A DNA stretch of 43,295 bases, taken from contig NZ_FUXW01000018.1 of NCBI RefSeq assembly GCF_900167005.1, positions 1-43,295 of the forward strand, read 5' to 3'. The notes beneath the pieces were generated by a model that ran no database searches, was not told the DNA's origin, and saw only the letters and a list, made by a program, of their open reading frames with translations. A program made the translations under genes and the position numbers. This document shows positions 36,926 to 43,295 of this stretch, in pieces; the stretch's first letter is position 1, and each line of letters opens with the position of its first letter. This DNA is from Butyricicoccus pullicaecorum DSM 23266 (GTDB lineage Bacteria; Bacillota; Clostridia; Oscillospirales; Butyricicoccaceae).

Positions 36926-38326
36926 TTAGAACGGACCATATCCGATTCCGTAAGCGATGATAATCAGAGCAAAGGCGCTTGCAATAAATCCCAAATAGAT
37001 CTTCCAGCAGAACCGAATCCAGGAACCATAGTCCACACCGCACATGGAAAGCTGAACCAGAGAACTTCCGGGCCAAAAACTATTGGTGATTCCGTCGCCG
37101 TACTGATAGGTCAGAACCAGAACCTGCTGGTTGATGTTCAGAATTTTTCCGAGCGGGTGCAGAATCGGCATGATGATGACGGCCTTTCCGCTGCCGGAAA
37201 CGACAAGGAAATTAAAGAGCGTCACAAATACGAAGATAACGAAGATTGCCAGGATCGCACTTCTGTGTTCCAAAAGCTGCGACATGGCGTGCACGATCGT
37301 ATCGATGATACATGCCTGATTCATCAGCACGACCACGGACTGTGCCAGACCGACCGCAAATGCCGCGGAAAATACGCGCACGGCGCCGGTGCAGAAGAGC
37401 TGGCATGCTGGGCTGGGCGCAATCCGGAAAATTGCAGCGAGAAGAAATGCCATGATGACATAGATGCCTGCAATCTGCGGAAAAGACCAGCCAAAGCGAA
37501 TGCATCCGATGCCCTGCGCAACCACGACGCCCAAGAAAACAAGAAGTCCCAATGCGCGTCTTGCGTTCATTTCTTCGGTCTGCTCGGCGTGATCTTCCTG
37601 CGACTGGCTGATATATTCCTGACTGAGCAGGCTCGCCGAAGGGTCTTTCTTGATCTTACGGCAGTAGGCATAAAGGCCGATCAAACCAATGATATAAAAT
37701 ACCGCCAGACCGACCGCACGGAAGCCAATACCGGAGAACAGAGGCAGTCCGACGATCTGCTGTGCAACACCGGTGGTGAATGTATTCATCAGACCGGAAG
37801 TGAATCCGACCGTGCTGCCGACAATGGCAAAAGCCGTGCCTACCATTCGGTCATAGCCCAAGGCAAAGCCGATCGTGACTGCCAGCGGGTAAAAGGGATA
37901 GGCAGCCTCGCCATATCCCAGAACGCCGAATACCACGAAAATCGTGTAAAAAATACAGACGACAGAGAACTCTTTGCCTCTCGTTTTCTTTAGAATCAGA
38001 TTGATGCCTGCGCCGAACGCACCGCTGACTTCCAGCAGGTAAATGGCGCCGGAACTGATAAAGAGCGTGCCCATGATGGTTGCGCCATTGACAAAACCGG
38101 TGTAAATGGCTTCAAAATAGTCCATAAACCCGATGGGCGTCTCATTCTCTACATATTGAAACGTGTTCGGATCAATTACGGTAATTCCCGAAGCGTCCTG
38201 CAGCCGCTGGTACGAGCCGCTTGGAACGATGTAGGAAAGTACCACAACGAAAAGCATAATAAAAAGTAGTATAATAAATACATGGGGCATCCGAAACCCC
38301 TGTTGCTTCTTTCCGGTTTGATTCAT
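36926..38326 (-). CDS. YfcC-family (DcuC superfamily) permease
   Basis: This 466-residue membrane protein has about 12 helices and YfcC-family landmarks: MPHVFIILLFIMLFVVVLSY near residue 14, VPSGSYQR, GYGEAAYPFYPLAV, SGSGKAVIIMPI and DGITNSFWPGSSLVQLSMCG. The family takes up or exchanges basic amino acids, carboxylates or dipeptides in anaerobes; the exact substrate is not known. The longer open frame to 38476 is rejected, because the ATG at 38326 has GGGAG about 10 bases upstream and begins 1 base after the M20 stop. Co-transcription with the M20 hydrolase suggests it imports that enzyme's substrate. Confidence 0.88.
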   Translation of the reverse strand: MNQTGKKQQGFRMPHVFIILLFIMLFVVVLSYIVPSGSYQRLQDASGITVIDPNTFQYVENETPIGFMDYFEAIYTGFVNGATIMGTLFISSGAIYLLEVSGAFGAGINLILKKTRGKEFSVVCIFYTIFVVFGVLGYGEAAYPFYPLAVTIGFALGYDRMVGTAFAIVGSTVGFTSGLMNTFTTGVAQQIVGLPLFSGIGFRAVGLAVFYIIGLIGLYAYCRKIKKDPSASLLSQEYISQSQEDHAEQTEEMNARRALGLLVFLGVVVAQGIGCIRFGWSFPQIAGIYVIMAFLLAAIFRIAPSPACQLFCTGAVRVFSAAFAVGLAQSVVVLMNQACIIDTIVHAMSQLLEHRSAILAIFVIFVFVTLFNFLVVSGSGKAVIIMPILHPLGKILNINQQVLVLTYQYGDGITNSFWPGSSLVQLSMCGVDYGSWIRFCWKIYLGFIASAFALIIIAYGIGYGPF

Positions 38327-38327
38327 G

Positions 38328-39572
38328 TTAAACCGTCTCCCTTCCATTTTCCTGCAGCCAGGCTGCCGCTGCATTTGCGTGGAGTGCGGCACCCAACGGC
38401 AGGACCGCTTCGTCCAGCACCATTTTCGGGCTGTGAAGCGGCGCATTTCCGCGCTGTCCAGCTCCGAGGAATACAAACATGCCGGGCACTTCCTTCGTTA
38501 CATACCCAAAATCTTCGGTACCGGTCATAGGCGGGATTTGGTGGACCTTGTCCGCTCCCACGATTTCAGCGAGGTGCGGAACGAGGCTTTCACACAATTC
38601 CTGATCGGAAAACGTGCAGGGTGTATGGAATTCGGTCAGCTCGTATGTTCCATTCCACGCTTTGACATAGTGATCGATCATTTCCGGAATGCGCTGCTTC
38701 AGGTGCTCGGCAGCTTCCACATCCAGTGTCCGCATGCCGATGTGAAGCTCGGCTTTGTCCGGGATAATGTTGACCGCTGTACCTCCCTTAGCCACACCAC
38801 AGGTGAGCGTCACCATGGCGGCAGGGTCAGCTTCGCGCGTCACCAGCAGATTCACTGCCTGATACACCTGATTGAGAATCATCAGGGGATCGGTGCAAAG
38901 CTGCGGCTGCGAGCTGTGGCCGCCGCTTCCTTGGATTTTCAGAATAAACGTGTCCAAAGATGCGGAATTTACGCCTGCTGCATAGCCAATGGTTCCGGTC
39001 GCTTCGGTGGGCTGTACATGCAGTCCGAAAGCGACGTCCACCTTCGGGGAAGTCAGTGCTCCGTTTTCCACCATGATGCGTGCGCCGGCTCCGGTCTCTT
39101 CTCCCGGCTGGAACATCAGCTTTACCGAGCCGTGCAGCTGGTCTTCGTGTTCTTTCAGAATTTGTGCTGCGCCCAGAAGCATGGCTGCGTGACTGTCATG
39201 ACCGCACATGTGGCTTGCGCTGCTGCACGATTGAAAATCAAGACCGCTGTCCTCTTTGAGCGGCAATGCATCCATATCCGCACGCAGAAGGATGCACGGA
39301 CTGCCGTGTCCGATCTGCGCAAGGACTCCGGTCGCCTTTTCCATCTTTGGAAATCCGGCTTCCACAAAGTCTGCGGTCAGTTTTTGGGGCAGCGCGCCGC
39401 CGCATGCTTTCCATGAGATTCCCATTTCGGTCAGACGCTGCTGGATGTATGCACTGGTCTTTGGCAGATCGGTTCCGATTTCTGCGATCTGGTGCAGGTA
39501 TCTTCTGTCTTTTATGATCTGATTTTCTAACTGATATGCCCGTTTTTTAATCTCTTCTGCCGATATTCCCAT
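38328..39572 (-). CDS. M20-family amidohydrolase/peptidase
   Basis: This 414-residue metallohydrolase matches the M20D (hippurate hydrolase/N-acyl amino acid deacylase) group: RADMDALPLKE, then SHMCGHDSHAAMLLGAA (Cys and His ligands), QPGEETGAGARIMV (catalytic Glu pair), GLHVQP and TGTEDFGYV. These enzymes use divalent metal to release an amino acid from an N-acyl group or peptide. No signal peptide is present, so it acts on an imported substrate. AGAGGGG lies before the ATG. It is first in a two-gene operon with the YfcC permease and divergent from the YtcJ-like amidohydrolase. Confidence 0.9.
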   Translation of the reverse strand: MGISAEEIKKRAYQLENQIIKDRRYLHQIAEIGTDLPKTSAYIQQRLTEMGISWKACGGALPQKLTADFVEAGFPKMEKATGVLAQIGHGSPCILLRADMDALPLKEDSGLDFQSCSSASHMCGHDSHAAMLLGAAQILKEHEDQLHGSVKLMFQPGEETGAGARIMVENGALTSPKVDVAFGLHVQPTEATGTIGYAAGVNSASLDTFILKIQGSGGHSSQPQLCTDPLMILNQVYQAVNLLVTREADPAAMVTLTCGVAKGGTAVNIIPDKAELHIGMRTLDVEAAEHLKQRIPEMIDHYVKAWNGTYELTEFHTPCTFSDQELCESLVPHLAEIVGADKVHQIPPMTGTEDFGYVTKEVPGMFVFLGAGQRGNAPLHSPKMVLDEAVLPLGAALHANAAAAWLQENGRETV

Positions 39573-39636
39573 ATTTGCGCCCCTCTTAGTACCATTCCGG
39601 ATGTCTTTGCAGTAACATCAAAGTTCCGGATACTGC

Positions 39637-39665
39637 TTGTATCTGCAGTGGTTTTGATTTATAAT
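39637..39665 (+). promoter_or_regulatory. Promoter of the amidohydrolase-ornithine cyclodeaminase operon
   Basis: TTGTAT (39637-39642), a 17-base spacer and TATAAT (39660-39665); a second TATAAT follows at 39666. The -35 lies within GATAC-TGCTT-GTATC, an inverted repeat that could be an operator. The rest of the divergent 225-base gap shows nothing else certain. Confidence 0.55.
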
Positions 39666-39797
39666 TATAATATGTTGTTGCATAAATATTCTTTATATTA
39701 CCACCTTTTTTATGAATTTACAAGTTTTTTTCGCGAAAATTTTTCCGATAAAAATTGCAAGTTTGCCATCAAAAGTATAGAAGGAGTGCATAATCGC

Positions 39798-41402
39798 ATG
39801 AAACATCTTTTTATAAATGGAAAAATATTCACTTCGGATACCAAGCATCCTTATGCAGACGCTATGGTCGTGCAGGACGGAAAAATCCTCTGGACCGGCG
39901 AGCGGGACGCGATGCCCGCAGCGTGGAAAGAGGAGATTGCTTCTGTAACCAATTTGGAGGGTCGGCGCGTGATTCCCGGCTTTGTAGACGCACACATGCA
40001 CCCGGTCATGCTCGCGGATTTCCGCAAAAAAATCACGATTATGCCGCCGGAGATCAATTCGATCGAAGAGTTGGTATCTGCGATTCAGAAGAAACGCAGC
40101 CAGCAGCCAGCCGGCGCGTGGATTCAGGGCTGGGGCTATGATGAGCAGGGATTTTCCGAGAAACGATCGCCCAATCGATATGATCTGGATCGCGGATGCA
40201 GTGATTCTCCGGTATCCATCACGCGCACCTGCGCTCATATTCGCTGCGTCAACAGTATGGCGCTGAAAATGGCGGGCATTGATCGAAATACGCCCGACCC
40301 TCCCGGAGGAGAGATCGAGCGCGACGAAAACGGAGAACCGACCGGCGTACTGAAAGAAAATGCACGCAATCTGGTGCTTCCGCTGATGCCGCAGGAGACA
40401 GCCGAGGAGCATGTCGAAAACCTGCTGGAACTCGGACAGGTTCTGATCTCACAGGGAATCACCTCTATCTGTGATATGGGAAATCTGGATACAGGCGATA
40501 ACATTCCGCTCTATGAAGCAGCAGCACAAAAAGGCTTCTACCCGCGGGTAGGCGTGTATTACATGTGGGATTTCTTTGCAGACGACCCGGACTTTGACAT
40601 TCCGCAGAGCCGCATGGACCGAAATCGTCAGATCTTTGCCGCAGGTCTAAAGCTGATCGGTGACGGCAGTATTTCCGGTCGAACCGCATGGATGAGCCGT
40701 CCCTACTACGGCTCCGATGAGGAGTATGGTATTTCGGTGTGCAGCGATGAACTGCTGGAGAGTGCAATTGACTTTTGCAAGAAAAATCACTGCCAGCTTT
40801 CCATACATGCCATGGGCGGCAGAGCGATTTCACGCATGATTGACCGGGTATGCCGGGAATCTGCCTGGACTTGCGAAAACATTCCTTACACCAGAATCGA
40901 GCACGTCACAGACCCTTCTGCGGACAGCATCCGCAAAGCGGCTGAACACGGAATTTCTTTCTTATCTCAGCCCATTTTCCCCTATGCGGAGAGCAAAAGC
41001 TATGTGAAAAATCTGGGAGAGGCATGGCTGAAAGAATGCTACCCTTATAAAGACATGTTGGATGCCGGTGTATCGCTCGGCTTTTCCACCGATGCCCCGG
41101 CTACTTACTGGTCGGACCCGACCGACCCCTTCCCGGGACTGAAATTTGCCGTAACGCGCACCTGTGCGGACGGTACAGACGGTGGACAGGCGCAGGCGGT
41201 AGAGATCGAGACCGCGATTCGGTTGTACACCATTGGCGCTGCACAGGCAGCTGGATTCCCGGATACTGGCATGCTGGCCGCTGGTTATCGTGCGGATTTT
41301 GTGGTATTAAGCGATGATATTCTGCATGTGCCGTCCGAGGACATTGACAAAGTCAAAGTGGTACAGACATACATTGGCGGAACCTGCGTATATCAGCGCT
41401 GA
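39798..41402 (+). CDS. YtcJ-like metal-dependent amidohydrolase
   Basis: This 534-residue protein of the amidohydrolase superfamily has the N-terminal beta-sandwich (LFINGKIFTSDT), the HxH metal site in VIPGFVDAHMHP (~residues 66-77), a GDGSISGRTAWM core, LSIHAMGG, TRIEHVTD and a late STDAPA aspartate. The closing YRADFVVLSDD strand is also of the family. YtcJ-type members hydrolyse amides or ureas of varied amines. An AGAAGGAG site 11 bases upstream favours 39798 over an earlier in-frame start. It is divergent from the M20 gene and 46 bases before the LOR/SDH gene, so both arms probably serve one pathway. Confidence 0.88.
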   Translation: MKHLFINGKIFTSDTKHPYADAMVVQDGKILWTGERDAMPAAWKEEIASVTNLEGRRVIPGFVDAHMHPVMLADFRKKITIMPPEINSIEELVSAIQKKRSQQPAGAWIQGWGYDEQGFSEKRSPNRYDLDRGCSDSPVSITRTCAHIRCVNSMALKMAGIDRNTPDPPGGEIERDENGEPTGVLKENARNLVLPLMPQETAEEHVENLLELGQVLISQGITSICDMGNLDTGDNIPLYEAAAQKGFYPRVGVYYMWDFFADDPDFDIPQSRMDRNRQIFAAGLKLIGDGSISGRTAWMSRPYYGSDEEYGISVCSDELLESAIDFCKKNHCQLSIHAMGGRAISRMIDRVCRESAWTCENIPYTRIEHVTDPSADSIRKAAEHGISFLSQPIFPYAESKSYVKNLGEAWLKECYPYKDMLDAGVSLGFSTDAPATYWSDPTDPFPGLKFAVTRTCADGTDGGQAQAVEIETAIRLYTIGAAQAAGFPDTGMLAAGYRADFVVLSDDILHVPSEDIDKVKVVQTYIGGTCVYQR

Positions 41403-41447
41403 CCGATACAGAAATGTGATGCTTGCAGAAGAAAGGAGCTTGCAAAT

Positions 41448-42542
41448 ATGTTTCATTTACCAGAATACAGACAGCCTGACTTTACGGAAAAGAGATTTGT
41501 CGATGCACCGGATGCTGTCTGGGAGACCGTGACCATCAAGGGTGTCGCCCCTGAAAATTATCACAGCACCTCCATGTACCCGGAATACTTCAAGATCAAC
41601 GGAAAATGGATTCTCGCAGAACAAAGCCGTATGGATTCCAGTGTGGTACTCTGCGAAGACGGACATTTGAAGGTTGTCGAAAACCGTAATCTGGAAGTGG
41701 GGGATAAAGTCATTCTGGGCCGTACGGAAAATGGTCAGGATGGCATCTATCTTTACACGGATGCTTTTGAGGATCCGGATGATACCGAAAGTGATCGCTT
41801 CGTCTTTCGTCAGGGAAGAAGCCGTGAGACCTCCTATGCCAGAGACTATGACCGCCTCTTTGAACTGCTGAAATATGAGAAAGAGCACGGCAATATCCTC
41901 TGGGTCATGGGACCTGCATTTTCGTTTGATGCCGATGCAAGACGCGCCATGCAGGCCATGATCGAAAACGGCTATGTAGACGGCCTGATGGCTGGCAATG
42001 CACTGGCAACGCATGATCTGGAAGGTGCTATGTTCCATACCGCGCTGGGACAGGACATTTATACACAGAAATCTCAGCCGAACGGACATTACAACCATTT
42101 GGATGTCATCAATCGCGTCCGAAAGAGCGGTTCCATCGCGCAGTTTATTGACGATTATCAGCTGGATAACGGCATTATGTATGGCTGTGTCAAAAACAAT
42201 GTACCCTTTGTCCTGACCGGCTCCATCCGTGACGACGGCCCGCTTCCCGAAGTCATCGGGGATGCGTATGAGGGTCAGAGCGCAATGCGCAAAATGGTTG
42301 AAAAATCCACAACCGTAATTTGCTTGGCCACCATGCTTCATACCATTGCAACCGGAAATATGACTCCTTCTTACAGAGTCCTTGAGGATGGCACCGTGCG
42401 TCCTGTATTCCTTTATACGGTGGATGCCGATGAATTTGTCGTGAATAAGCTTTTGGATCGTGGAAGCCTTAGCGCAACCACCATCGTCACCAATGTACAG
42501 GATTTTATTATGATCGTGGCAAAAGGACTTGGCGTGATTTAA
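41448..42542 (+). CDS. Archaeal-type ornithine cyclodeaminase / LOR-SDH domain protein
   Basis: This 364-residue protein matches the TIGR00300/LOR-SDH family (YHSTSMYPEYFKINGKW, then VLCEDGHLKVV, VDGLMAGNALATHDLEGAMFH, FVLTGSIRDDGPLPEV and DADEFVVNKLLDRGS). Members related to the archaeal MMP1218 protein and to the C-terminal half of cyanobacterial AgrE/ArgZ convert ornithine to proline and ammonia using NAD. AAAGGAG precedes the ATG, and a terminator follows. With the M20 and YtcJ-like amidohydrolases and the YfcC permease it suggests use of N-acylated ornithine or a similar compound (inference). The alternative annotation 'lysine-ketoglutarate reductase-like' rests on distant similarity only. 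Confidence 0.82.
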   Translation: MFHLPEYRQPDFTEKRFVDAPDAVWETVTIKGVAPENYHSTSMYPEYFKINGKWILAEQSRMDSSVVLCEDGHLKVVENRNLEVGDKVILGRTENGQDGIYLYTDAFEDPDDTESDRFVFRQGRSRETSYARDYDRLFELLKYEKEHGNILWVMGPAFSFDADARRAMQAMIENGYVDGLMAGNALATHDLEGAMFHTALGQDIYTQKSQPNGHYNHLDVINRVRKSGSIAQFIDDYQLDNGIMYGCVKNNVPFVLTGSIRDDGPLPEVIGDAYEGQSAMRKMVEKSTTVICLATMLHTIATGNMTPSYRVLEDGTVRPVFLYTVDADEFVVNKLLDRGSLSATTIVTNVQDFIMIVAKGLGVI

Positions 42543-42568
42543 CATCATGATTGAGTAATTCGGTAAAT

Positions 42569-42606
42569 ACAAAAAACGCTCCGCGTTATGCGGAGCGTTT
42601 TTTTGT
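42569..42606. terminator. Intrinsic terminator
   Basis: AAAACGCTCCGC pairs with GCGGAGCGTTTT around GTTAT, then T7. It ends the amidohydrolase operon. Confidence 0.93.
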
Positions 42607-42718
42607 GACTGTAACATCGCTGCTATGGAACAGGAAAGATTCATCTGCCGCATATCTTCGACTTTTTCGATAAAATGGATATAATAAGTTCATATTTATG
42701 CGAACAGGAGAAGTTACC

Positions 42719-43295
42719 ATGCAGGATCAAATAGATTACTTGTCGGACTTTGCTGTCTATCTTCGCACGGAAGAGCGCAGCGCGGGTACGATTGAGAAAT
42801 ATTTGCGCGATGTGCGCAAATTTTTTTGCTGGTTGGCAGATAAATCTTTGGAAAAGGCACAGGTTTCTGCGTGGAGAGCACAGCTGCTCTCCGATGGCTA
42901 CGCACCGGAAACGGTCAACTCGATGATTGTCGCACTCAATCAATTTCTGGACTTTATCGGTCGTTCGGACTGCCGGGTGCATACCTTGCGCATCCAGCGT
43001 AAATTATTCCGCAGTCAGGAACGAGAATTAACCCGAGAAGAATACGAACAGCTTGTCCAGACTGCCCAGCGCAAGGGACAGGAACGCCTCGCGCTGCTGC
43101 TGGAAGCTATCGCTGCAACTGGAATCCGGGTGTCCGAGGTCAAATATCTGACGGTCGAAGCTGCCAGAGCCGGACGCGCGGAAATTGCGCTCAAGGGTAA
43201 GATTCGTGTGATTTTACTGCCGAATAAGCTGTGCCGCAAGCTATTGAAGTATGCAAAAAAACAAAAAACCGTTTCCGGTGAGATTTTTCTCACGA
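42719..43295 (+). CDS. Tyrosine recombinase, 3'-truncated by window end
   Basis: The reading frame runs from ATG 42719 (GGAG 9 bases upstream) out of the window, giving the first 192 residues. It has an N-terminal SAM-like core-binding domain (MQDQIDYLSDFAVYLRTEER, SAGTIEKYLRDVRKFFCWLA). The start of the catalytic domain includes box I Arg137 in ATGIRVSE and the beta-hairpin lysine region ALKGKIRVILLPNK. Tyrosine recombinases break and rejoin DNA at specific sites; XerC/D-type ones resolve chromosome dimers. Box II His-x-x-Arg and Tyr lie beyond the window. No phage genes are near, so it may be a chromosomal Xer-like gene and not an integrase of an element. Confidence 0.85.
   Translation, partial: MQDQIDYLSDFAVYLRTEERSAGTIEKYLRDVRKFFCWLADKSLEKAQVSAWRAQLLSDGYAPETVNSMIVALNQFLDFIGRSDCRVHTLRIQRKLFRSQERELTREEYEQLVQTAQRKGQERLALLLEAIAATGIRVSEVKYLTVEAARAGRAEIALKGKIRVILLPNKLCRKLLKYAKKQKTVSGEIFLT

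Noticed and set aside
38327-38476. N-terminal extension of the YfcC permease by 50 codons
   Set aside because: It overlaps the M20 gene end and is basic and cysteine-rich without family similarity; the ATG at 38326 has a good ribosome site.
42719-43295. Integrase marking the edge of a prophage or integrative element
   Set aside because: Only part of the gene is visible, no phage or conjugation genes or attachment repeats are near, and the N-terminal domain also fits chromosomal Xer-like recombinases.

Overview
This window is a chromosomal segment of an endospore-forming, Gram-positive anaerobe of the class Clostridia. The signs are spoVAD/spoVAE, strong AGGAGG-type ribosome sites, intrinsic terminators, an SLH surface protein and a family II pyrophosphatase with CBS/DRTGG inserts. 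The fairly high GC content and the gene mix fit a gut Oscillospirales/Butyricicoccaceae-like bacterium, but that placement is inference. No rRNA, tRNA or CRISPR array was seen.

Region 1 (1-17.1 kb) has the tail of a spoVA locus, then a large tellurite-type (Ter) stress locus. One arm runs leftwards (YceG-module/trypsin-like protease fusion, AIM24 protein). The other runs rightwards (CitE-like lyase, PRTase-TRSP protein, StiP/PELOTA protein, YceG, TelA, three TerD paralogues, a PMCA-type Ca2+ ATPase, a HAD phosphatase). Four copies of an intergenic element made of several hairpins flank the genes here. The stems change in a compensated way while the loops stay constant.

Region 2 (17.1-21.1 kb) has a small truncated cysteine-rich gene, a GH2 beta-galactosidase and an HD-domain hydrolase.

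Region 3 (21.1-28.5 kb) is the most unusual part. It has a tandem NTF2/SnoaL-like protein, a LacI regulator, an orphan EutH-type transporter with a structured leader, two more NTF2/SnoaL-like proteins, a small two-helix membrane protein and a sodium:solute symporter. No ethanolamine-degrading enzymes are present. It looks like a LacI-controlled uptake and catabolic island of unknown substrate.

Region 4 (28.5-35.6 kb) has an AT-rich stretch with a decayed bacterioferritin-like pseudogene, a 1094-residue SLH surface protein, two gene tails facing away from a probable deletion junction, and the pyrophosphatase gene.

Region 5 (35.6-43.3 kb) has an aminoglycoside 6-adenylyltransferase homologue, then a divergent amino-acid scavenging locus (YfcC-type permease and M20 amidohydrolase leftwards; YtcJ-like amidohydrolase and archaeal-type ornithine cyclodeaminase/LOR-SDH protein rightwards). 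The window ends inside a tyrosine recombinase gene.
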